From Perilla frutescens (lineage: Eukaryota > Streptophyta > Magnoliopsida > Lamiales > Lamiaceae), in NCBI GenBank assembly GCA_026008535.1, contig BRKX01000017.1, positions 7,084,501 through 7,148,500 on the forward strand: DNA of 64,000 nucleotides. Reading direction: 5' to 3'. The notes under the pieces were generated by a model. The model searched no databases, was not told the DNA's origin, and saw only the letters and a list, made by a program, of their open reading frames with translations. Within the stretch, counting starts at the first letter, position 1, and every line of letters starts with the position of its first letter. A program made the translations under genes and the position numbers. This document shows positions 24,051-35,417 of this stretch, one piece after another.

Positions 24051-24536
24051 ACATCAACATCAACATCCTCAACATTCTCATGATTTATGTGAACACCTTT
24101 ATAATGTGGATATAGAGGTCTAACACATGCAACTGTATATGGATATGATTGTGGATATACATTTTGAGCATTCAATAAATCCAAAAAGGTATTTTGAGCA
24201 TGAATAAGAGCTCAATTGTGTGAGTCGCAGGGTGGTGCTCTCGAACAAGTTTCAACATATAAGTGAAGAATTGATGACTCTTCCATAGCAAAGTTCAAGT
24301 CGGCATCATTTCTTATCCGAAATCTTCACCTTTTACCATCATGTTGACATAACATTAAAGTCAAGATAACATACCTGCATATTTGGATCTTGACTAATAA
24401 TTTCTACAATTTCATCAAACAATTGCGAATAAGTTACTCCTTCCGTTGGAATACAAACACACTTTTCAATTCCATTATAATATATATGGTCACGCCAAAA
24501 ACCTTCATGATGCAATAAAATATATGTCCTATTCAT
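21718..24536 (-). pseudogene. MULE transposase (MuDR/MudrA type), dead
   Basis: On the minus strand the N-terminal part (24,536 onward) is followed by an Asp-rich stretch encoded by an (ATC)n tract (24,018-24,050). A MudrA DNA-binding region follows (YCIERSNKTRFVARC, 23,450-23,530). The MULE DDE domain has DGTHLKGKYK (first Asp about 23,010) and VSDQHKS (second Asp about 22,829). A SWIM finger start (GRKCFCQKF, about 22,270) leads to YSGEVMAIAHPDDWDVP and two C-terminal CCHC knuckles, the second reading CSICREPGHTQPIC; the first lacks its last Cys. This protein would cut and insert MULEs at their inverted repeats. Frameshifts near 23,530 and 22,880 and stops near 22,980 and 22,335 inactivate it. 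Confidence 0.8.
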
Positions 24537-24639
24537 CTACACATAAAAACAAATATAAAAAATTAGATTCATACAAAATCAGCTCAATTAAATGTTAAAA
24601 ATGTATTCATTAATTTTTTCATTATTTTAAAAAATAAAA

Positions 24640-24965
24640 ATAAACACAGATATGTCCAACGAAGGCCTCAGTGCCCGGACTGGCATGCGGATGCATCGGC
24701 ATACAGGTGCCTGTGCCGGTACCTACGCGCCCGCGGCACCCGCGCGCGGGCGGCCCATGCGCATGCGGGTGCCTGTGCGTGGGTCTCAGCGCACGGCCTT
24801 GCGTGGGTGCCCGCACACGGTTGTCTAGTGCGCATTGGGCCTCAGCACGCAGCACCGTGCGCGCGGGTGCCCGCGCGCGGTACCTTGTGTGCGCGCAGAC
24901 CTTGGCACGCGGTGTTTTGCGCCCAGGTCCTGCGCGCCAGTTCCAGTGCACAACTAAGCACAACC
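24640..24965. other. GC-rich island 3, near the right MULE end
   Basis: This is a degenerate tandem texture of words such as GGGTGCCCGCGCGCGG and GGGTGCCTGTGCG. It lies upstream of the transposase gene, at the position mirrored by island 1. Overlapping frames on both strands have no recognisable domain and are rejected as genes. Confidence 0.6.
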
Positions 24966-25189
24966 CGACATGCAGGTAAGAACTATTGTGCATTTTTTTT
25001 ATCCCAAACTTCTGAATGAATATTTGAATTAAATAACATAGTTTAAAAATTACCTTCAAAAGTGAACCTTCAAATCTACAAAAAATTTTTTGTCTCAAAT
25101 CTTTGAGTCGAAAGAGGGAGAGAGAGTGAGAGAGAGAGAGAGAATGAGTGAGAGATACTGTGTGTATATATATTTATCTTTAAAAAAAA

Positions 25190-25307
25190 GAGAGAAAATG
25201 GTATAAATGTCCAAAGTGGCTAAAATAATAATGTTTAAAGATTAGTGGCTAAAAAAAGATTTTTAAACTTTTGAGTGGCTAAAAAAAAATTCCACCCAAA
25301 GGTCTCT
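25190..25307 (-). repeat. Right terminal inverted repeat of the MULE
   Basis: The reverse complement matches the left end over the GCCACTCAAAAGTTTAAAAA block and following repeats. A GA-rich microsatellite lies just inside, at about 25,118-25,150. Confidence 0.65.
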
Positions 25308-25747
25308 ATGAACAATTAGGTCACATAAGGCTCCTGATTTAATGTGGTATAAGTATTGGATGCTATAGCATTTGTTTTCTAACCTATAAGATATTGTAAG
25401 ATTAAGGCATCCACATAATATTTCATTATAGTTATGACTTTGCAGATGTCAAAAGTATTCCCTAAAATGTATGAAACTATACATCAGAGGTTATATCGTG
25501 CATATTCTATTTCTCTAAATTTCTTAGCACTAGATGTGTAATATGAAATTGTTCCCAATTCTTGTGCCTATAAACTCTTTTGTAGTTGCATAGAAGTTGA
25601 CCGTCATTTTTATGTTGTTGAGAGTTTTTTAAATTTTATTTTGAAGTTATCTTTGTCCTGATATTAGAGAAGTTGTCAAAAATTTTAAATTTCTGATCAT
25701 TGGTTCTTGGCTTGTCATAGGCTAAGGCCGAGAGACAATCTGCTATT
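25308..25747. other. Unassigned sequence between the MULE and the Athila-type element
   Basis: No gene recognised. The last five bases, CTATT (25,743-25,747), are the left target duplication of the Athila-type element. Confidence 0.5.
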
Positions 25748-26932
25748 TTATTGGTGTTTATTTGTACTATTTTATGGTAGGAATTTTGTATCTTTAATAT
25801 GTGTATTTCCTTTGTTTTCGTGATATTTTTATGTTATTTTCTTTCACTTTTACTCTTGTGGAAGAATATGCCAGATTTGTACGAAACTTGAGCTTTTATC
25901 TCGAAAAGCAGGATATTAGGGCATAAAAGTGGCAAGGCAGTGAAGCTCCAAGGTAAAGCTCCAGCTTAGACACTTCACCACCATGGTTCTAGAGAGAGAA
26001 AAAAGAGAAGAAGAAGAGGCAAGAAGCTTAAGCTTAAGGAATAGGCACAAGAAGAAAGGTCCGACTCCAAGCCATCTGTAGAAGCTAGGCTTGCTCAAAG
26101 ACCTCCAATTTTGGTATTTCTTATCTTAGCTTAGCTCATTTGTGAGGTTTGTCCCAAAACTCTCAAGATAACAAATATTGTAGAAGTTTGTATTTTATTT
26201 ATCTTTCGATTTATGATGCGGTGAGCTTTTATGAGTCTTGTGTTCTTTTGAGCATGATGAGGGGCTAGTTTCTTATATCAGGGGATAGATAATTGATTTG
26301 GTTTCAATCCATGCTTGTGAAAGTTGATTTCTTGTTGTTGGAATTGTGCTTGATTATGTTAAGTACTTGATCACTACTTAGCATTGCTAGGCTCTAGATG
26401 AGACTGAGAGGAGATTCTATAGCCGAACCTAGGTTCCTTCAATGTTAGGTGAACCGGGTTACGTAAGTCTAATTGTTAATCTTGTTCGTATGATATAGCC
26501 TATAGGGATTTAGCAGATTGACGGTGATAATAAATAAAGTTAAGCCACTTGAAGAGGTCTATTATACGTCTAGGATTAACATAATCAACCTGAAGCAAGC
26601 TAGGAGAGAAACCAATGATAGAATCTACACCCTAATGCTCTTCTCATAATCTTTTCATCAATGTTTGCTATTGTTTGTGTTGCTAGATAATTTTACTTGT
26701 TTTAAAATAGATAATTTAGATAAATCATCCAACCATTATTTAGAATGTTTAGGTTCGTATTTAAATTCATGTGAATGTTAACAATTGTAGATTAGAAAGG
26801 TAATCGCCCAGATTAAGCGTTCCTCGAGAGACACGATCCGAGTTAGCTCGCTACCCTACAATCGACCCTGTCCTCTTGTGGGTCTAGTTCGAAGTAGTTT
26901 GCGTGTGCAGTCGAATTTGGAGCATTCAATCA
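25748..26932 (+). repeat. 5' LTR of the Athila-type element (shortened)
   Basis: It starts TTATTGGTG (a mutated TG) and ends TCAATCA. It lacks the 695-bp stretch found at 48,333-49,027 of the other LTR; the junction is at 25,969/25,970 (CAGCTTAG then ACACTTCACC). Confidence 0.85.
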
Positions 26933-26950
26933 ATTGGCGCCGTTGCCGGA
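26933..26950 (+). other. Primer-binding site of the Athila-type element
   Basis: ATTGGCGCCGTTGCCGGA directly follows the LTR and is of the Asp-tRNA type. The next five bases, GAAGG, are the target of the nested element. Confidence 0.75.
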
Positions 26951-28189
26951 GAAGGTGATAAGTCACAAATATTGCATTTTTATTATCTGTATTTTTATAT
27001 ATTTGAGACTTAAATCATTATATTTTTGGTTATTGCAGGAATAATATGGAGATGGAAGGTGTGAAGCACATAAATGGAATAATATTGTAAATATGGAAGA
27101 AAAATCATCAAGATATGGAAGAATGATGGAGGATCGATTTTGAGCAAGGAATCGGCGATTATGTAGCCAATATCACGATATGTCCTTAATGAGATTTAAT
27201 AGCTCTTAATGATTGATGAAGAAGTTCGCCTATATAACATTAAGATGTCATTTGGAAGAAAGATTCTGATTTTGATATGCACTTCATAGACAATTCTCTA
27301 ATAGTTTTATCGTTTGTTTTATTTCAATTCTAGTTTATCATATTTTATCATGATCATTTGTATTAGATTCAATATAAGTGGCTAAGTTATTTTCTGGGAT
27401 GAAATTATAATGATTCTGGTATGCCCATATCGAGAGGTTTAATCGCTTTTACACAATTCAAACATTGATACCTTTTTTGTGCTCCGAGATAGCAAGTTCA
27501 TATTCTGAATTGATTAATTGTGTAGTGGCCAATATACAACTAATTGATTAAGGATTAAAACCAATCAAATTCGATGGATCTGTAATTATCTAATCAGTTT
27601 GATAAGTGGTAAAGCTGACTTTCTTTGTCAGTGGGCATATGGGGATATTATGGGCATACGAGTCCGTATGCCTGTAATGTAACTGGGTTTCTCTAATTCC
27701 TAAAGCTATTGATTAATTAAATCTGTTAAAGGTTCTTACAGGTTGTTAATTAATAAGAGTTTGGATAATAAGGGTTCTTTTGTTCAACGATTCTTAAGGA
27801 AAAATAAGGAATGCGTCAGCGGGTTTTGGTATTCCATAAATAGTTTATTTGATGTTTGAATTGATATTTTTGCACCAATAAATGAAATGAGGCATACCAC
27901 TATTCATGATAATCTTAATCTGGCATTTATATATTGATTACTCATATTATTTTAGTTGATTAGTTAAATAATTATTCTCTCAAAACCACAAAGTTACAGT
28001 TGAAAGAAAAATACACCGTTCCCTAAGGATTCGACCTGTACTTTCCACCTACTACACCCATTTGGGCATTCAGAAGAACAGTTTTATTTTGGGCGCGTGA
28101 CGACCGCGCATCAAATTGGCACCGTTGCCGGGGAACGGCAATAGTAATCTTTCTTTCATTTCATTATTTAAATTGTCTATTTTTTGTTT

Positions 28190-30432
28190 ATGCCCCGATC
28201 TTCTCCTATAGGTAAACTCATCTTTGATCGTGATGTTGAGAAATCTACATGAAAAAGAAGGAAAGAAAACAGAAAAGGCAAACAAATCAACTTCTTCAAC
28301 ATCCAGTCTCACTCTCATATCTGAATCCGTCGAGGAACACGAGTTTGAAGATACAACATCATCTGCAGAATCCAATATGGCTAATAACCAAGGGAATAAT
28401 GTAGCCAACAATGGAGAAAATAATGCAAACAACGCTACTTTGCGTGAATTGGCTAATCTGTCAGAAATGGATTTTGGACCATTATGCATAACACTTCCCC
28501 AAACTCATGGAAATTTTCAATTAAAATCTGGTTTTATGCATATACTTCCTAAATTCCATGATTATCCCGGAGATGATCCACATAAACATTTGCAGGATTT
28601 CCAACTTGCTTGTTCTACTGTGCAAAATCAAGAAAATGTTGATAATTCGGAATATGTTAGGCTTGTAGCATTTCCATTTTTTTTACAAGATGATGCACGT
28701 AGATGGTTGTTTAATTTAGCACCAGGATCTATAACAACTTGGAGAAATATGACACAAAAATTTCTTGAAAAATATTTCCCGGCGTCTAGAGTAGATTCCA
28801 TTAGAAAAGCCATTTGTTGAATTAAACAAAAGTTTAGAGAGTCTTTTGAGAGATATTGGGATCGATTTAAAAAATTATGATCTAAATGCCCACAACACCA
28901 AATTCCTAATTTATTACTGATTCAATATTTTTATGAAGGTTTGCAACCGGATGATAAGAGTATGGTGGATGCAGCAAGTGATGGAGCGTTGATGAACAAG
29001 ACTCCAGATGAAGCGATGATGTTGATAGTAAATATTGCAGAGAACAAACAACAATTTGGAGCAGACGGATCGAAAAAATTGGTTGATGTCCAATTCACCA
29101 AAGATACACGATTTGACACATTATGTGAAAAATTGGGTAAATTGCTTAGTCGAATGGGCACACCACAAGAAGTCAAGGCATGTGGCATATGCAGTGTTCA
29201 TGGGTATCCCACAGACATGTGCCCAACTTTGCAAGAAGACAATCTTGAACAAGTCAATGCCGTTGGAGGTTACAATTTACAGTAAGGATATTATGATCAT
29301 TTTTCTAACACTCATAATTCTCGTTGGCAAGATCATCCAAATCTGAGTTATAAGCAATCAGCACAACAGGGCATATCACATCAGCAGGGCATACCGCAAC
29401 AAGGTTTTCAACAACGTGGGGAATATTGCGTGCAACAACACGCACAAGCACCGCATGGAAAACCAAGAAGACCTTTGGAAGAAATTGTTGCAGAATTGGC
29501 AGAAAATAGTTTGAAGTTTCGACAAGAAACTAAAGCAAGATTTAATCATATGGGAATACAAATAACCCAAATGGGTCAAGCGATTTCCAGATTGGAGGCA
29601 ACTATTTCCAAAGGTAAATTTTCATCACAGGTTGAAATAAACCCGCAGGAGAATATGAGTTCCATCACATTAATGAGTGGAAAAGAGTTGTCAGATCCAA
29701 TAAAGAAGATTGACAGCGTGCCTGACGAAGCCGATATGTCCAAGCAGGAGGATATGCCCACGACATCAGAAAATCCAGAAAAAGAGAGTACAGAAACCGA
29801 GGTAAAATCTAAACCTGGTAAACCTAAAGTTGTACTGAAACCGCCTTTTCCTAGCATATTTGCTAAGGAGAGGAAAGATGATGAAAATCAAGACATGCTC
29901 AAGGTATTTAGAAAGGTGGAAATCAACGTTCCTCTTCTTGATGCAATTCGTCAAGTGCCTAAGTATGCCAAGTTTCTTAAAAAGTTATGTACAAAGAAGA
30001 TAAAGTATGAAGATAATGCAAGACTCATAGTTGGAGAAAATGTCTTAGCGATAATACAGCGAAAATTGCCCTAGAAATGCAAAGATCCAGGTATGTTTTC
30101 AATTCCATGTGTAATAGGAGATAAAAAAGTTGAAAGAGCCATGCTTGATTTAGGTGCAGCAATTAATGTTATGCCTTTATCAATTTATGAGAAATTAGAT
30201 TTGGGTCCTTTAAAGCAACTCAAGTTATAATTCAATTGGCGGACCGATCTAATGTGTATCCTGTTGGAATTATTGAGGATGTTTTGGTAAGAGTAGATGA
30301 ACTGATATGTTGTGAATTCTAACTCGTCTGTTATTTTGTTAGGGAGACCGTTCATGAAAACGGCAAAGACAACGATTGATGTGGACCAAGGAAAATTAAC
30401 ATGTGAATGTGATGGGGGAAATTACGACATTT
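28190..30432 (+). pseudogene. Gag-protease polyprotein of the TR-GAG-like element, broken
   Basis: A likely start at 28,190 (MPRSSPIGKLIFD) shifts frame near 28,250-28,330 into the main frame. That frame runs in one phase from 28,224 to about 30,228, with stops at 28,818 (TGA), about 28,869-28,878 (TGA), 29,283 (TAA) and 30,072 (TAG). The retrotransposon gag core spans about 28,540-28,960 (WLFNLAPGSITTW, LLIQYFYEGLQ). A Cys/His knuckle-like ACGICSVHGYPTDMCP follows near 29,180, then a Gln-rich linker. An Athila-type protease motif LDLGAAINVMP is at about 30,144-30,176. The product would form particles and cut itself. No RT follows. Confidence 0.8.
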
Positions 30433-32295
30433 AATATTTTTGATAATATGAAATTTTGTTCTGATTATGAGCATGTTAATTTTTAGGGAATTTTTGAAGA
30501 ATTTATGTAGGTGAACGTTTCGCCTGTGATGATGAGCGAAAATAAAAAATGGGCACATGAAGATGAGTTGGCCATGAGATGGAGATTTACAAATCATATG
30601 GACATGAGCCACAATCAAGATCAAGTCATGAATATATTTTCAGTATGCCCATATGAATCATTTAAATAGCGCACCAAGTGGCACGGTGAAGACACTCCAC
30701 CTCGTATTTGAGAATTATTCTGATCCTAATTCATGTCTAGCCAAAGACTATAAATGAAGGCATTACTAGGAGGCAACCCAATTTTATTTTATTTTTTAAG
30801 TCGATTTTTTTTGGTTGTTTATTTTCAATAAACTTTTTTTCCTAATTTTCACAAGTTTTTGTAGGTTGAATCTGATCATCCTTTTATGGACTGGATGGAC
30901 ATAGCTTCAAATATTTCTCTAATTTTCACCCCATTTGAGGACGGTTCTTTCCTTTATTTTATCTTTATTTTATTTTATTTTAATTTCTTGTCAAGTCTTG
31001 TTTGATTTTCTTCCTTTCTCTATTTTATTTGAACATGGAGGACCATGTTAATTTAAGTGTGGGGAGAGAGAACTTTGGGTTTTTTTTTCTTTGTGTTTTT
31101 ATTTTGTTTAGTTTGAGTCAATTTAATTGCCAAATTGTGAATTTGTGATTTTAGTTGAATCAAGATTAGTCTTGGTTATGGATTGACTGGTTGAAATTTT
31201 TTGTTTTTCTCCACATGACAATTAGTATGCTGGACTTTCAAATAGCTAAAAATTGGTGTGATTTTAGCTTTAAGAGATTAATTCACTTTAAAATCTCAAT
31301 TCTTTTCAAGTGTGATTTTCTTCCTGAGTTTGTTTTTCTCTAGAATTTGCTTTCGTTCTTGTTCAAAACCACATTGACATTATGCATGTATTTATATGAT
31401 AAAGGCACATTTTTTTTATTTATAACCACATGAAGTCTAAACAGCCTACCCAATTATTGGTCATCATTTTGTGAGCCTCTTTGAGCCATAATTGAGCCTA
31501 TTTATTCAAATACCTAAAAAAATCACTCTACCACAAAAAAACTTGTCTTGATCATAGAAACGGTAGAGTTTTGGTTATTTGAAAGTGGTAAAAAAATAAT
31601 AAAAAATATGAAGGCGTTGGAAGAAAAAAAGGGGTATTTATCTGGGTACTTGTTTGTAAGAGAAAAAAAAACCTGCTCTCATTGTGGTTGTGAAAAAAGA
31701 AAAAAAATGCCGAATTAAATGTGGCATATATGACATTGTACAATTTTGGGCATATAGGAATACAAGGTATATGAAGTCATATGGGCATATTAAAAATTGT
31801 GTTGAGTTTTTGATTTGATTGATTATTCAAAGTATAACTCCATCGATTTCCTATGATTCTAGCCTCGATCTAAAATATTTTCTACCTGTTAACCCAACCA
31901 CGTTACAACCAAAAGAAAGTCCTTTTGATGATTGCATGACATATGTCTACAGTCGTGGCGAAAAGAGAACATCTGCAAAGTTATGGTTGATAACAACTTG
32001 TGGAATGATTTTGTTGAGAGCAAACACGTCCCCATATTAAACACTTGAGAGTTGTGAGATTTGTGTGATTCTTATTGCTATTTGACTGTTTTAATTAATT
32101 CGATGGAGAATGCAATAATTTTTGAATTGAGGATTGATGGTCGATAACTCTATTTTGATTTAATTGATTCACAAGTTTATGATTGGCAATTAGATTCAAG
32201 TCGTTTTATTTTTCTTTTAGCTTTTTATTTTCTTTCTTTTCCATTTCGTTCCGTTCTTCATACTTGGGGCAAGCATGAGTTTAAGTGTGTAGAGA
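30433..32295. other. Non-coding 3' region of the TR-GAG-like element
   Basis: No domain is recognised in 1.86 kb. An AGGAGGCAACCCAA motif lies near 30,768, a block that also occurs 3' of integrase in the Athila host (44,666). A PPT-like AAGTGTGGGGAGAGAG is near 31,055 and a decayed version just before the right LTR. Confidence 0.55.
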
Positions 32296-33655
32296 TGACA
32301 AGTCACAAATATTGCATTTTTATTATCTGTATTTTTATATATTTGAGACTTCAATCATTATATTTTTGGTTATTGCAGAAATAATATGGAGATGGAAGGT
32401 GTGAAACACCTAAATGGAATAATGTTGTAAATATGGAAGGAAAATCATCAAGATATGAAAGAATGATGGAAGATCGATTTTGAGCAAGAAATCGGTGATT
32501 ATGTAGCCAATATCACGATATGTCCTTAATGAGATTTAATAGCTATTAATGATTGATAAAGAAGTTCTCCTATATAAAGTTGAGATGTCATTTGGAAGAA
32601 ATATTCCGATTTTGATATATACTTTGTAGACAATTCTCTAATAGTTTCATCGTTTGTTTTATTTCAATTCCAGTTTATCATATTTTATAATGATCGTTTG
32701 TATTAGATTCAATATGAGTGGCTAAGTTATATTCTAGGATGAAATTATAATTATTTTGGTATGTCCATATCGAGAGGTTTAATCGCTTTTACACAATTCA
32801 CACATTGATACCTTTTTGTGCTTCGAGATAGCAAGTTCATATTCTGAATTGATTAATTGTGTAGTGGCCAATATACAACTAATTGATTAAGGATTAAAAC
32901 CAATCAAATTTGATAGATCTGTAATTGTCTAATCGGTTTGATAAGTGGTAAGGCTGACGTTCTTTGTCAGTGGGCATATGAGGATATTATGGGCATACGG
33001 GTTCGTATGCCTGTAATATAGCTGGGTTTCTCTAATTTCTAAAGATATTGATTAATTAAATCTGTTAAGAGTTCTTGCAGGTTGTTAATTAATAAGAGTT
33101 TGGATAATAAGGGTTCTTTTGTTCAACAATTCTTAAGGAGAAATAAGGAATACGTTAGCAGGTTCCGGTATTTGATAACTAGTTTATTTGATGTTTGAAT
33201 TGATATTTTTGCACCAATGAACGAAATGAGGCATACCACTATTCATTATAATCTCAATTCGGCTTTTATATATTGATTACTCATATTATTTCAGTTGATT
33301 AGTTAAATAATTATTCTCTCAAAACCCCAAAGTTACAGTTGAAAGAAGAATACACCGTTCCTTGAGGATTCGACCTATACTTCCTACCTACTACACCTAT
33401 TTGGGCATTCAGAAGAACAATTTTATTTTGGGCGCGTGACGACCGCGCATCAGAAGGCTTTAGGCGTATTTTCTTTTTGTGTTATAATTTTCTTGTGATT
33501 GTTTTCGTATTTGTGTTTGTTTTGTGTTTGTGTTTATTTTATTATGTTTTTGTGTAAGCTTTTATTTCTTTTTCCACAGTTGTGTGTGATCTTCTCTTTG
33601 AGTTTTGTGGTTGTGTATGCTAGGGAGATGAAGTCTCAATTGGAGATTAGCCCCT

Positions 33656-35417
33656 ATGTTTGATAACATTCATAGACCTAGGAGTATTGAAGTACTTGAT
33701 TGGGAGAAAGATATGGAAGCCAATCACATCAACAATGAGAATAATGCAAATGCAGAACGAAACATGAGGGATTTTGCTCATTCCGTGATCGGGGTGTCGA
33801 CTTCTTGCATAGTTCTTGGAGAAGCTGCAAGAAACTATCAGTTAAAGAACATCCATTTTAGCCAATTACCATCTTTCTACGGAATACCGGTAGAAGATGC
33901 GTTGAACTTCATCCGTGAGTTCTAGCCATGGTTCAAACCTTCCCTTTGCAAGGTTTGAACAAAGATCAACTAAAGATGAGGTGATTTCCTTACATATTGA
34001 AGGATCATTCCAAGACGTGGTTCATGTCACTCCTGGCTAACTCATTAGCTAATTGAAATACCGTGTACGAGAAATTCATGACAAAATAGTATTCCAATCA
34101 AAAGACCCAAGACTTGAGGGCTCAAATTGTCATCTTTGCCCAATCTCTGGGTGACGCTTTCCGTGAAGCTTGGGATCATTTTAGAGGACTCCAACAACAA
34201 TGCCTGCACCACCATCTAGCGCCCGAGTTGCTCAACCAATTCTTCTATGACGGGCTTTCACAAAACTTCCAATATATGATAGACAATGCCGTGGGAAGAG
34301 ACATTGGAGGCCGAACCACTGAAAAAGTCTCAAACATCTATGAGATTATGGCCACAACTTTGCAACAAAAGAGTGATAGGAAAAAACGAGCTTTCGTCAA
34401 TGAAGCCAACCCTAGCTATGATGTGACGAGGTAATTAGCCGAGTTAACGAGGCAAGTGGAGATGCTACGGACCTCCGAAAGACCACCTTAACAAGCCATA
34501 TCGATTGAGATATGTGGGATATGTGGAGAATATGGCCATGGGGCCAATGTTTGCCAAAAGTCACTCAAGCCGGAATCCAATGAAGAAGCACATTTCCCCA
34601 CCCTTCAAGAGCAATTTCATACTCTTCAAGGGTTCCAACCTCGCCAACCATACAACCCGTACTCTCAAGTATACAATCCAAGGTGGAGAAACCATCCAAC
34701 TTCTCTTGGAGGCAACCTTAACCATCTCAACCACTACAACAACCACTTCCATCTCAAAAAGTTGGAGGTGACCAAGCTCCACCTTATCCAAGACCGCAAC
34801 AATATCCGACCCAACCAAACCAACCTCCAAGGCTATTATTGTAAGATACCTTGTAATCTTTTATCCAAGCTACCTAACAAAGGATCGAATCTGTTGAAGC
34901 TTCCATAAAGCAGATAGAGATCCAAGTGGGGAAAATAGCCAGTACTATTGGAGAGTTGGCCAAAAACATGACTTCAGGCAAGTTGCCAAGCCAACCGGAG
35001 CAAGCTCAAGCCATCACTATCCTTCGAGGAGGGAAGATGATCGATAACAAGGTTGGGAAACCAAGCCCAAACAAAGAAGTTAAAGAAGAAGAAGAGGCTC
35101 CTCAACAAGATCAAGAGGAGCCCGAGCCAAAAATTGATAAGAAGAAAGAACCCACACTCCACAAAGCTGTCAATCCCTACAATCCTCCAATTCCTTACCC
35201 AAGCCGATTGAGGAATGAAAAGCAAGACAACCAATTACAAGAGTTTTACAAGCTCTTGTCTAAGGTGAATGTCAACCTTCTACTCCTCAACGTCATCCGT
35301 AATGTGCCGACTTATGTCAAGTTCTTCAAGGACCTTGCCTCCAAAAAGAGAAAGTTTGCGGAGGATGAGAAGATTGTAGTGTCTGAGGTGGCTAGTGATG
35401 GGGTTTTTTTGAATTAA
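33656..35417 (+). pseudogene. Gag of the Athila-type element, broken
   Basis: The frame starts at ATG 33,656 and is split over three frames (33,656-33,925, 34,114-34,434 and 34,926-35,417). Signatures are FSQLPSFYGIPVEDALNF, then LNQFFYDGLSQNFQYMIDNA (34,230-34,290), typical of Athila gag, and a later Lys/Glu-rich part with NPYNPPIPYPSRL. A stop in GAGTTCTAG (33,923) and several frameshifts make it non-functional. It encoded the particle protein of the element. Confidence 0.75.

Larger units (their letters stand above)
14829..25307. mobile_element. Mutator-like DNA transposon (MULE) with Ulp1 and transposase genes
   Basis: The left end (GGGCCTTTTGGCCACTCAAA) and the reverse complement of the right end share a long terminal inverted repeat: GCCACTCAAAAGTTTAAAAA, then CTTTTTTTA(G/A)CCAC, then a TTTAGCCA block. 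Both ends then have CA/CT-rich tracts, similar AT-rich DNA (GGTATTTTTTAAAC-like; GTTCTAATCTGCATG against GTTCTTACCTGCATG) and a GC-rich island. Inside are a plus-strand DUF1985/Ulp1 peptidase gene and a convergent minus-strand MuDR-type transposase. This gene pair matches the Kaonashi-type (KI/ULP) MULEs known from Arabidopsis and melon. I found no convincing 9-bp target duplication. Both genes are broken. Confidence 0.75.
26956..33452 (+). mobile_element. Nested gag-protease-only LTR element (TR-GAG-like)
   Basis: LTRs of 1,158 and 1,157 bp (26,956-28,113 and 32,296-33,452) start TGA(T/C)AAGTCACAAATATTGC and end CGACCGCGCATCA. GAAGG flanks both sides (26,951-26,955 and 33,453-33,457). The PBS is TTGGCACCGTTGCCGGGGAA. 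Only gag and protease are present, with no reverse transcriptase, RNase H or integrase in 30,420-32,295. Such terminal-repeat elements with only GAG (TR-GAG) depend on enzymes from full relatives. The low LTR divergence by eye shows it is younger than its Athila host. Confidence 0.85.

Noticed and set aside
24622..25098. Long frames on both strands in the third GC island
   Set aside because: Repetitive Gly/Ala/Arg/Pro text without domains; open simply because of GC-rich repeats.
14820..25320. A possible MULE target duplication (GTGACAATA against ATGAACAATTA)
   Set aside because: Needs two gaps to align, so it cannot be called a 9-bp duplication.
28120..28140. PBS sequences as possible tRNA fragments or genes
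   Set aside because: They match only the 3' complement of tRNAs next to LTR ends; no cloverleaf sequence surrounds them.
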